From assembly GCA_002455255.1 (NCBI GenBank), contig DKKL01000031.1, positions 92,272 through 99,873 of the forward strand: a stretch of DNA of 7,602 bases. The letters are read 5' to 3'. The DNA comes from Candidatus Tepidiaquacellales bacterium UBA6667. GTDB lineage: Bacteria > Bacteroidota > Ignavibacteria > Tepidaquicellales > Tepidaquicellaceae. Within the stretch, counting starts at the first letter, position 1. Every line of letters begins with the position of its first letter. The notes beneath the pieces were generated by a model that had not been told where the DNA came from, searched no databases, and saw nothing but the letters and a program-made list of their open reading frames with translations. Below, one piece after another: positions 1 to 6,650 of this stretch. A program made the position numbers and the translations under genes.

Positions 1-31
1 TATAACAAATATCAAAGTTAAAAAATATCAG

Positions 32-62
32 TCCAATTCTTTATAAATTGGAAATTGGAAAT
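32..62. repeat. Inverted repeat plus tandem heptamer upstream of the TPR gene
   Basis: The arms TCCAATT (32-38) and AATTGGA (46-52) form a 7-bp inverted repeat around a 7-nt spacer. The right arm lies within a tandem heptamer AAATTGG at 45-51 and 52-58, followed by AAAT. The element ends 30 nt before the ATG of the TPR gene, a place where an operator or 5'-UTR hairpin could act. No T-tract follows, so it is not an intrinsic terminator. The sequence is AT-rich and short, so chance is a real alternative. The rest of 1-91 shows no gene and no clear promoter. Confidence 0.3.
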
Positions 63-91
63 CATAAAATTATTTTTAATGTTACATTAAT

Positions 92-1774
92 ATGATATTG
101 AAATTTAAAAGTATAATCGTTGTTTTAAGTTTGATTTTAAGTATTACAAATGTTTTTAGTCAAAATGAACAGCCACGAGTGAGTAAAAATATACTTGCAC
201 AGGATTTTTTTATATCCGGAAAGACCGCCGAATTAAAATTTAATTATTTTGAGGCATTACAAAACTATCAGACAGCATTGAAGTATGATTCGGCTGCAGG
301 AATATATTTTGCAATTGCAAATTTACAGACCACACTTGAAAAATATGATGATGCTTTAAACAGTGTTATAAATGCATTACGGATAGAGCAAAAAAATGTG
401 GACTATCTTGAACTAAAAGCATTTTTGCACAGAGTAAAGGGTGAAAACAAAAAAGCTATGGAAACTTATGAAAACATACTTACAATTAAACCTGAATACA
501 CTTACGGATTATATTCTTTAGGCAGGATATATCAAGATATGGAAATGAAAGAAAAGGCACTTGAGACGTATGGAAAAATAATAGATAATATCGGATATGA
601 TTTTGATGTGCTTAAAAGGATGTATGAAATTTATTTTGATAAAAAAGAGTATGAAAATTGTATTGAGACACTTGCGGCAATAATAAAATTATACCCTTAT
701 GACATAGCATACAAAAAACAACTTGCATCGCTATATCAAATACAAAAGAAACCGGAAGATGCTGAAGTATTATATTCGGAAATTCTTGAGATAGAACCAA
801 ATGATAAAGAAGTATTAAGAGAGATGACGAGAATTTATTTTGAAAGAAATGAACTGGAACGGGGTTATGAAAAATTTAGGAAAGCAGTAGGAAAAGATTC
901 ATTATCATATATGGAGAAAGTCTCATTAGGAGAAGCATATTACAACCTTATAACACAAGATCCATCATCAGCATTGATAGCTAAAAATATTTTTACTGAT
1001 TTAAATATTAATTATCCCAATGAATGGATACCTTATTATTTTCTTGGAGCACTTGATATAGTAAACAAAGACTTCACATCATACGACCAAAAATTTAAAA
1101 CAGCATTAGAGTTATCAAATGAAAATAAGGAAGCATTAATTCAGATTGGTTTTGTATATTTCACAAGAAATAATACAGATGAAGCAGAGGAAGTTATAAA
1201 AAGGGCTGTAAGATTATATCCTGAAGATTTTCAGGCGAATTATATGTATGCAATAATTTTACAAAGGAAAGGTGATGAACCTTCAGCGATTAAATATTTT
1301 GAATATGCACTTGCAATAAATCCGAATGATATGACAACATTATCAGCACTTGCATTGGCATACGATAATCAGAAATTATATAAAGAATCAGTAGAAATGT
1401 ATGAACGGGCATTAAAACTTGAACCTGACAATGCATTGATACTGAATAACTATGCATATAATCTGTCAGAAAGAAATGAAGATTTAGAAAAAGCATATAA
1501 AATGTCAAAGCGTTCACTTGAGTTTGATCAGAACAATGCTTCATATCTAGATACATTCGGCTGGATATTATACAGGATGAAGAACTATAAAGAAGCGGAA
1601 AAATATATTTTAAAATCATTAAGTTTTAATGCGAACAGTTCGGTTGTTAATGATCATTTAGGAGATATATATAAAGCAATGGGAGATAAATCAAACGCAC
1701 TAAAATACTGGAAAATAGCATTAGATTTAGATCCGGAAAATTCATTAATAAGAAGTAAAATAGAATTGAGTTAA
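92..1774 (+). CDS. Exported tetratricopeptide-repeat (TPR) protein
   Basis: This 560-residue protein starts with a Sec-type signal peptide (K4 and K6, a hydrophobic core at about 8-20, likely cleavage near FSQ at 22-24). There is no lipobox cysteine, so it is probably periplasmic or secreted, not a lipoprotein. Almost all of the rest is TPR units of about 34 residues. Clear ones lie at about 35-68, 69-102, 103-136, 205-238, 347-380, 381-414, 415-448, 449-483, 484-517 and 518-551, with the usual alanine/glycine spacing and P-N-D/E turn residues. The middle (about 270-345) is less regular. The last three repeats carry the LNNYAY, YLDTFGWILYR and DHLGDIYKAMGD signatures shared by many bacterial TPR proteins. 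TPRs bind proteins, so a scaffold role in envelope assembly is plausible, but no partner can be named. The ATG at 92 has no Shine-Dalgarno sequence but places the signal peptide exactly. The gene heads the trxB-hmgA run. Confidence 0.9.
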   Translation: MILKFKSIIVVLSLILSITNVFSQNEQPRVSKNILAQDFFISGKTAELKFNYFEALQNYQTALKYDSAAGIYFAIANLQTTLEKYDDALNSVINALRIEQKNVDYLELKAFLHRVKGENKKAMETYENILTIKPEYTYGLYSLGRIYQDMEMKEKALETYGKIIDNIGYDFDVLKRMYEIYFDKKEYENCIETLAAIIKLYPYDIAYKKQLASLYQIQKKPEDAEVLYSEILEIEPNDKEVLREMTRIYFERNELERGYEKFRKAVGKDSLSYMEKVSLGEAYYNLITQDPSSALIAKNIFTDLNINYPNEWIPYYFLGALDIVNKDFTSYDQKFKTALELSNENKEALIQIGFVYFTRNNTDEAEEVIKRAVRLYPEDFQANYMYAIILQRKGDEPSAIKYFEYALAINPNDMTTLSALALAYDNQKLYKESVEMYERALKLEPDNALILNNYAYNLSERNEDLEKAYKMSKRSLEFDQNNASYLDTFGWILYRMKNYKEAEKYILKSLSFNANSSVVNDHLGDIYKAMGDKSNALKYWKIALDLDPENSLIRSKIELS

Positions 1775-1801
1775 CAAATTTCAAAAAAAGAAAAATAAAA
1801 A

Positions 1802-2749
1802 ATGAGTAATCATCATAAAGTAATTATAATTGGGAGCGGACCAGCGGGATTTACCGCTGCATTATACACAGCGAGAGCAAATTTAAAACCAATAATATTT
1901 GAAGGTAATCAACCGGGAGGTCAGCTAATGATTACGACTGAGGTAGAGAACTATCCCGGGTTTGAACATGGAATACAGGGACCTGAACTTATGGATGTGA
2001 TGAGAAAACAAGTTCACAGATTTGGTGCTGAGTCAATATATAAATATATTGTTAAAGTTGATTTCAGTAAAAAACCCTTTTCAATATGGACTGATGACGG
2101 AGTTGAATATACATGTGATACGTGCATTATAGCAACCGGTGCTACAGCAAAACTTCTTGGGTTAGAAACTGAGAATAAATTTATGGGATATGGAGTTTCG
2201 GCATGTGCGACATGTGACGGATTCTTTTTTAAGAATCAGAGAGTTGTTGTTGTAGGCGGTGGGGATACAGCGATGGAAGAGGCAAATTACTTGACACATC
2301 ATGCAAGTGAAGTGATAATTATTCACAGGCGTGATGAATTCAGGGCATCAAAAATTATGATAGACAGAGCGAAGAAGAATCCGAAAATAAAATTTGTGAC
2401 TGATACAGTAATAGAAGAGATACTTGGGAAAGAAGAGGATGGCAGAAAATCAGTGACAGGAATAAAGATAAAAAATCTAAAGACAAATGAAGAATCTGAA
2501 ATATCATGTGAAGGAGTGTTTGTAGCGATTGGGCATAAACCAAACACAGATATATTCAAAGGGATACTTGATATGGATGAAGTAGGATATTTGATTACGA
2601 AAAAATCAACAACTGAAACAAACATTGAGGGAGTTTTTGCGTGTGGGGATGCACAGGACAGCTATTACAGGCAAGCAGTCACTGCTGCAGGGACGGGATG
2701 TATGTCAGCAATAGATGCAGAAAGATATCTTGAAAAAATAAATTCATAA
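1802..2749 (+). CDS. trxB: Thioredoxin reductase (NADPH)
   Basis: TrxB is a cytoplasmic FAD enzyme that uses NADPH to reduce oxidised thioredoxin. All family landmarks are present in 315 residues, the normal length for the low-molecular-weight bacterial class. They are the FAD dinucleotide motif GSGPAG (11-16), the ATG motif (111-113), the redox-active CATC pair (C135 and C138), the NADPH Rossmann motif VGGGDTAMEE (151-160), the NADPH-phosphate motif HRRDEFRAS (175-183), and the C-terminal FAD motif CGDAQD (281-286) followed by RQAVTAAGTGC (290-300). The intact HRRxxxR motif argues for NADPH and against ferredoxin- or NADH-dependent relatives. The start at 1802 lies nine residues before GSGPAG, as is usual. 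It follows the TPR gene by 27 nt, in a purine-rich stretch without a clear ribosome binding site, and is probably cotranscribed with it. Thioredoxin itself is not in the window. Confidence 0.97.
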   Translation: MSNHHKVIIIGSGPAGFTAALYTARANLKPIIFEGNQPGGQLMITTEVENYPGFEHGIQGPELMDVMRKQVHRFGAESIYKYIVKVDFSKKPFSIWTDDGVEYTCDTCIIATGATAKLLGLETENKFMGYGVSACATCDGFFFKNQRVVVVGGGDTAMEEANYLTHHASEVIIIHRRDEFRASKIMIDRAKKNPKIKFVTDTVIEEILGKEEDGRKSVTGIKIKNLKTNEESEISCEGVFVAIGHKPNTDIFKGILDMDEVGYLITKKSTTETNIEGVFACGDAQDSYYRQAVTAAGTGCMSAIDAERYLEKINS

Positions 2750-2765
2750 ATAAAAATTTAACTAT

Positions 2766-3953
2766 ATGCCATATTATCATAAACTGGGAAAATTCCCACA
2801 GAAAAGACATACACAGTTCAGGCAACCTGACGGATCATTATACAAGGAAGAATTATTTTCCACAATAGGTTTTGACGGGCATTTAACAAATGCATATCAT
2901 ATAAATTCACCTGCAAAGATAAATGATATTGATACTAAAGTGTATGAGTTTTCAATTCAGGAATGGAAAGAAGCAAGCCTGAGACCATATCATTTCAAAA
3001 CCAAAGAAATGAAAGAAGAGTCTGATGTAGTATTTGGGAGAAAACCAATTATGTATAATTCAGACGTAGTGATGAGTGTTTGCAGACCTGCAAAACAGAT
3101 GGATAATTTTTATCGTAACGCTTTATGTGATGAAGTAATTTTTATCCATGAAGGGGAAGGAGTGTTAGAATCTAATTTAGGTGTGCTGCCATTTACAAAG
3201 GGAGATTATATAGTAATCCCTAGAAATATTACATATAAATTAATACACAATACACAGGCAAGATATTTAATATTTGAATCATTCGGAGCAATAAAACCAC
3301 CAAGAAGATACAGGAATGAATTTGGGCAATTACTTGAACACTCACCATATTGCGAGAGAGATATAAAAGTGCCACAAGAGCTGAAGATTGTAGATGAAAA
3401 AGGTGATTTTATAATAAATATTCGTAAGGGTAATAAGATGGTTGCAGTTCATTATGATTTTCATCCTTTAGATATAGTTGGATATGATGGATATTATTTC
3501 CCTTGGATTTTTAACATTGATGACTTTATGCCGATAACAGGGAAAGTACACCAACCACCATATGTACATGAAACATTTGAAGGTCCCGGATTTGTTATTT
3601 GTTCATTCTGTCCGAGACTACTTGACTATCATCCGTTAGCGATACCTGTGCCATATAATCACAGTAATATAGATTGTGATGAGATGTTATATTATGTTGA
3701 CGGAAATTTCAGTTCAAGAAAAGGTGTAGAATATGCATCAATAAGTTTGCATCCTGGCGGGATTCCACACGGGCCACATCCCGGGACAGTTGACAAAGCA
3801 TTAGGCAAAAAGGAAACATTAGAAACAGCAGTAATGATGGATACATTTAAACCATTGAATTTAACAAATTTTGCGAGAGATTTTAATGATGAGAAATATT
3901 ATTTAAGTTGGAAAGAAATAGAACCTTCGGAATTAATAAATGAAGGGCAGTAA
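2766..3953 (+). CDS. hmgA: Homogentisate 1,2-dioxygenase
   Basis: HmgA is an Fe(II) cupin-type dioxygenase that opens the ring of homogentisate to maleylacetoacetate in tyrosine and phenylalanine catabolism, consuming O2. The 395-residue product matches the short class I recall from Bacteroidota (about 385 residues), not the 430-445-residue proteobacterial/animal form. Diagnostic stretches are an N-terminal KLGKFPQKRHTQFRQPDGS (7-24), RYRNEFGQLLEHSPYCERD (181-199), GKVHQPPYVHETFEGPGF (259-276), PYNHSNIDCDEMLYYVDG (296-313) and HPGGIPHGPHPG (329-340). By comparison with the human enzyme, H299, E306 and H335 should be the iron ligands and H262 the acid/base histidine; this mapping is from memory. 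The gene follows trxB by 16 nt and ends just before an intrinsic terminator. HPPD, maleylacetoacetate isomerase and fumarylacetoacetase are not in the window, so the pathway must be completed elsewhere. Confidence 0.95.
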   Translation: MPYYHKLGKFPQKRHTQFRQPDGSLYKEELFSTIGFDGHLTNAYHINSPAKINDIDTKVYEFSIQEWKEASLRPYHFKTKEMKEESDVVFGRKPIMYNSDVVMSVCRPAKQMDNFYRNALCDEVIFIHEGEGVLESNLGVLPFTKGDYIVIPRNITYKLIHNTQARYLIFESFGAIKPPRRYRNEFGQLLEHSPYCERDIKVPQELKIVDEKGDFIINIRKGNKMVAVHYDFHPLDIVGYDGYYFPWIFNIDDFMPITGKVHQPPYVHETFEGPGFVICSFCPRLLDYHPLAIPVPYNHSNIDCDEMLYYVDGNFSSRKGVEYASISLHPGGIPHGPHPGTVDKALGKKETLETAVMMDTFKPLNLTNFARDFNDEKYYLSWKEIEPSELINEGQ

Positions 3954-3959
3954 AATTCT

Positions 3960-3984
3960 AAACCCGCCGAGTGCGGGTTTTTTT
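3960..3984 (+). terminator. Rho-independent terminator after hmgA
   Basis: An 8-bp perfect stem AAACCCGC/GCGGGTTT (3960-3967 with 3973-3980) closes a 5-nt loop CGAGT and runs straight into a T-tract (3978-3984), six nucleotides after the hmgA stop. It is by far the most GC-rich patch nearby. Read on the minus strand, the same hairpin follows the aat stop at once but has only a broken T-rich tail, so it may also stop the converging operon, less efficiently. Confidence 0.92.
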
Positions 3985-4597
3985 ATAAAAAAGAGGTATT
4001 TATTTTTAATGCATTATCAAGAATTTTAAGGTATTCAATTTTAGAAATTTCTACAGCTCCAAACTGAAGTAAATGATTATTTATATATTGAGTATCGAGC
4101 AGTAAAAAGTTTTTTTCTTTTAAGTGATTGACTAAAGCAATTAAAGCAATTTTCGAAGCATCTTTAATATTATAGAACATTGATTCACCGAAAAATGCAC
4201 CATTAATAGAAACCCCATATAAACCACCGGCAAGATACCCTTCAAAATAAATTTCAACACTATGAGCAAAACCTAAATTATGTAAGTTTATATAAGCTTC
4301 GATAAGTTCATTTGAAATCCAGTTACCTGAGTCAATTTTCCGAGTTTTAGAATATGCACATGACTCTATAACTTTTTTAAAATCATAATTAAATTTTATT
4401 TTAAATTTATTTTTTCTGTATAATTTTTTAAGATTATCAGATATATAAAAAGAGTTCAGAGGAATTATTCCTCTTGGGTCTGGCGAAAACCATAATATTT
4501 CATTATTAAATTCAGAAACACACATAGGGAATAAGCCGGATGCGTAAGCGTTTAATAAATATTCCGGTTTTAATAAATCAGATTTTTTATATTTCAT
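3983..4597 (-). CDS. aat: Leucyl/phenylalanyl-tRNA--protein transferase
   Basis: Aat moves leucine or phenylalanine from aminoacyl-tRNA to proteins that expose N-terminal arginine or lysine, creating an N-degron read by ClpS/ClpAP in the cytoplasm. The 204-residue protein shows the family landmarks in order: LLNAYASGLFPM (14-25), ILWFSPDPRGIIPL (34-47), WISNELIEAYINLHNLGFAHSVE (93-115), LAGGLYGVSINGAFFGESMF (122-141), DASKIALIAL (146-155) and LLLDTQYINNHLLQFGAVEI (165-184). E138 in GESMF and Q170 correspond to the catalytic-centre glutamate and glutamine of the E. coli enzyme. The usual DCQ is DTQ here, a mild substitution. It is shorter than the 234-residue E. coli protein at the N terminus, as is common outside proteobacteria. 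Its ATG overlaps the stop of the upstream DMT-like gene (ATGA), suggesting translational coupling. Its stop codon lies in the T-tract of the hmgA terminator. Confidence 0.96.
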   Translation of the reverse strand: MKYKKSDLLKPEYLLNAYASGLFPMCVSEFNNEILWFSPDPRGIIPLNSFYISDNLKKLYRKNKFKIKFNYDFKKVIESCAYSKTRKIDSGNWISNELIEAYINLHNLGFAHSVEIYFEGYLAGGLYGVSINGAFFGESMFYNIKDASKIALIALVNHLKEKNFLLLDTQYINNHLLQFGAVEISKIEYLKILDNALKINTSFL

Positions 4598-4971
4598 TTT
4601 TTAAATATAAAATAGACAGCAAGAATTAGAAACGCAAAACCGATAAAGTGATTTGGCTTAAGAGTTTCAGTTTTAAAAAACACCAATGTAAAAACTAAAA
4701 AAACAGCAAGAGTTATAACTTCCTGCATGACTTTTAATTCGACTAAGGAAAAAGGTCCTCCATTTTCATTAAAGCCAATTCTATTAGCAGGAATCATAAA
4801 ACAATATTCAAAAAAAGCGATACCCCAACTTAAAAGAATAACAAGAAACAAACTTAGATTTGTGAACCATTCAAATTCTTTTAATCTCAAGTGACCATAC
4901 CAAGCAAAAGTCATAAAAATATTTGACATAATAAGTAAAAGAATAGTTTGTAAACCGGATGATGAGAGCAT
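4594..4971 (-). CDS. DUF486 / DMT_6 family small membrane protein
   Basis: This 125-residue protein has four predicted membrane helices (about 7-27, 36-58, 82-100 and 107-123), the half-size fold of small drug/metabolite-transporter relatives. The sequence matches the DUF486 (DMT_6) family from memory: LLLIMSNIFMTFAWYGHLR (11-29), LLSWGIAFFEYCFMIPANRIG (46-66, shown by the conserved SWGIAFFEY and PANRIG), FSLVELKVMQEVITLAVF (74-91) and the closing FAFLILAVYFIF (112-123). A short NENGG insert (68-72) precedes the FSL motif. The family has no firm substrate, so transport activity is inferred only from the fold. The ATG at 4971 is preferred because the next methionine (residue 15) is inside the first helix. 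It lies 31 nt downstream of the DUF2165 gene and overlaps aat by 4 nt. Confidence 0.9.
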   Translation of the reverse strand: MLSSSGLQTILLLIMSNIFMTFAWYGHLRLKEFEWFTNLSLFLVILLSWGIAFFEYCFMIPANRIGFNENGGPFSLVELKVMQEVITLAVFLVFTLVFFKTETLKPNHFIGFAFLILAVYFIFKK

Positions 4972-5002
4972 ATTAATTGATTTAGAGTTAAGTGTAAAAT
5001 AG

Positions 5003-5488
5003 TTAAGAATCTTTTTGATTCATAAACAGAAGTATAATTCCGCTAAGTATAAACATTTTTAAGGCAGGAAGTTCACCATTCCATTTAGTAGATTGCCACA
5101 TAAGAAACCATTCACCGCCTATTGTAATGAAAGCAAAACCATACAGGATTAAACTAAAAACAAGTCCGATTATTCCGAATTTTTTAGCTTTGTTAAATTC
5201 AATATCTGATTTTTTTAAGCTTTTGAAAAGTGAGGCAGAGCCGGCAAAACAAAGAGCAGCAATTAAAATTTCACAGACTATAATAACAATATAGAACAGA
5301 TTCCACATAAACGGAGATTCAATTTTTCTCCACATTAAATTATTATCCGGAAAAGTCGTACTCATATTTAAAATATTTTTGACAAATTCATAATTGGAAT
5401 TATAGTCAAGAATATTGTTTAATGCTACAATTGCTAAATTCAATGCGATTATCAACAGCAATACTATTTTGGAAATTCTAATTACCAT
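5003..5488 (-). CDS. DUF2165 family small integral membrane protein
   Basis: This 161-residue protein has four hydrophobic helices at about 7-25, 62-86, 104-124 and 143-157. It carries what I recognise as the DUF2165 signature: NNILDYNSNYEFV (24-36), then NMSTTFPDNNLMWRKIESP (41-59), and the very characteristic GGEWFLMWQSTKWNG (124-138) before the last helix. The family is described only as predicted small integral membrane proteins, and no activity is established to my knowledge. The conserved tryptophan-rich segment between helices 3 and 4 probably sits at the membrane surface (inference). It is the first gene of the leftward run with the DMT_6 gene and aat. Its start is 58 nt from the preferred ddl start, so both promoters would have to share that short AT-rich gap. 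Confidence 0.88.
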   Translation of the reverse strand: MVIRISKIVLLLIIALNLAIVALNNILDYNSNYEFVKNILNMSTTFPDNNLMWRKIESPFMWNLFYIVIIVCEILIAALCFAGSASLFKSLKKSDIEFNKAKKFGIIGLVFSLILYGFAFITIGGEWFLMWQSTKWNGELPALKMFILSGIILLFMNQKDS

Positions 5489-5546
5489 TAAATAAAATTT
5501 TAATTTGAGTAAATTAATTAAAATTACAAAACTAATAAATTATAAT
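5489..5546. other. Short divergent intergenic region
   Basis: These 58 nt separate the leftward DUF2165 run from ddl if ddl starts at 5547. The stretch is almost pure A/T and should hold the promoters of both transcription units. No Shine-Dalgarno sequence precedes either gene. I see no exact Bacteroidota-type TAnnTTTG element. TATAAT at 5541-5546 touches the ddl start codon, so it is badly placed for ddl. Promoter positions therefore stay unassigned. Confidence 0.35.
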
Positions 5547-6650
5547 TTGAATTCTAAAAAGAAGCGAGTAGGTATTATTTTTGGAGGGAAATCAGCAGAG
5601 CATGAGATTTCATTATTATCAGCAAGAAACGTTATAGAGGCGATTGATAAATCAAAATATGAAGTTGTACTTATAGGGATAGACAAAACCGGTAAATGGT
5701 ATTTAAATGAAGATTCAAAATTTTTATTGAATGAAAGTGACCCATCGAAAATAAAGCTTGAACATTCAGAAGAAGAGTTAGCATTGATACCCGGAGATTA
5801 CGGAAAACAAATGATTTCATTAAATTCAAATAAATCTATAGGAAACATTGATGTAGCATTTCCTATTTTACATGGGACATTTGGAGAAGACGGAACAGTG
5901 CAAGGTTTATTAAAACTTTCGGATATACCTTTTGTAGGTGCAGATGTGTTGGGTTCGGCAGTAGGTATGGATAAAGATGTGATGAAGAGATTATTAAGAG
6001 ACAGCGGAGTTAAAATTCCTAATTTTTTAGTATTCAATAAATTTTCATATGGAAAAACAACGCCTGAAGAAATAATAAAAAAATTAGGATTACCATTATT
6101 TTTAAAACCGGCGAATATGGGTTCATCAGTAGGTATATCCAAAGCACATAACAAAGAAGAATTTATCAAAGCAGTTGAAGAAGCATTCAAATTTGACAGC
6201 AAAATAATTATTGAAGAGAATATCAATGGGCGTGAAATTGAATGTTCAGTACTTGGTAATGAAGAGCCGATAGCATCATTACCCGGTGAAGTACATCCTA
6301 CACATGAATTTTATGATTATGAAGCAAAATATATGGATGAGAATGGTGCGACATTTGAGATACCGGCAAAATTGGATAATGAGATTGTTGAGAAAATCAG
6401 ATATGCAGCATGTGAGAGTTTTAAAGTTTTGTGTTGTGAAGGAATGGCTCGAGTAGATTTTTTTCTTACGGATGATAATGAAATTTATGTAAATGAAATA
6501 AATACAATACCCGGTTTTACAAAAATAAGTATGTATCCAAAAATGTGGGAGGCAACCGGGATACCCTATAATGAATTAATATCCCGGCTGATAGAATTAG
6601 CAATTGAAAGATTTGAGAGGGATAAAAAAATTAAGACTTCATTTTTTTAA
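5547..6650 (+). CDS. ddl: D-alanine--D-alanine ligase (TTG start)
   Basis: Ddl joins two D-alanines using ATP for the peptidoglycan stem peptide; it is cytoplasmic and has an ATP-grasp fold. From the TTG at 5547 it has 367 residues, normal for the family. In this numbering the motifs are VGIIFGGKSAEHEISLLSA (8-26), HGTFGEDGTVQG (109-120), GMDKDVMKRLL (140-150), KPANMGSSVGIS (187-198), EENINGREIECSVLG (223-237), EFYDYEAKY (254-262), MARVDFFL (300-307) and VNEINTIPGFTKISMYP (315-331). The YDYEAKY omega-loop tyrosine fits D-Ala-D-Ala ligases, not D-lactate ligases. No in-frame ATG occurs before about residue 89, well inside the domain. The frame opens after a stop at 5493-5495, leaving TTG at 5505 (381 residues) or 5547. 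The second is preferred because the protein then begins MNSKKKRVGIIFGG, like its relatives, and room is left for promoters. The gene ends directly against the next one. Confidence 0.95.
   Translation: MNSKKKRVGIIFGGKSAEHEISLLSARNVIEAIDKSKYEVVLIGIDKTGKWYLNEDSKFLLNESDPSKIKLEHSEEELALIPGDYGKQMISLNSNKSIGNIDVAFPILHGTFGEDGTVQGLLKLSDIPFVGADVLGSAVGMDKDVMKRLLRDSGVKIPNFLVFNKFSYGKTTPEEIIKKLGLPLFLKPANMGSSVGISKAHNKEEFIKAVEEAFKFDSKIIIEENINGREIECSVLGNEEPIASLPGEVHPTHEFYDYEAKYMDENGATFEIPAKLDNEIVEKIRYAACESFKVLCCEGMARVDFFLTDDNEIYVNEINTIPGFTKISMYPKMWEATGIPYNELISRLIELAIERFERDKKIKTSFF

Noticed and set aside
32..52. Terminator of an upstream gene
   Set aside because: The hairpin is AT-rich and short and has no following T-tract on the plus strand.
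612..800. 62-codon antisense open frame in the TPR gene
   Set aside because: It lies wholly inside a well-supported gene, with no motif and composition typical of an antisense shadow of AT-rich coding sequence.
1290..1619. 109-codon antisense open frame in the TPR gene
   Set aside because: It is hydrophobic and cysteine/methionine-rich only because it mirrors TPR codons. It has no recognisable domain and no start context.
2323..2625. Antisense open frames within trxB
   Set aside because: They overlap the NADPH domain of a clear TrxB and have low-complexity serine/phenylalanine composition expected from reversed lysine/glutamate codons.
5541..5546. Perfect TATAAT as a sigma-70 -10 box for ddl
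   Set aside because: Transcription would begin inside or after the TTG start codon at 5547, and the DNA about 17 nt upstream is TTAAAA, a poor -35. In this composition TATAAT arises easily by chance.
5798..6226. 142-codon antisense open frame within ddl
   Set aside because: It covers conserved Ddl motifs on the other strand and shows no family similarity of its own.
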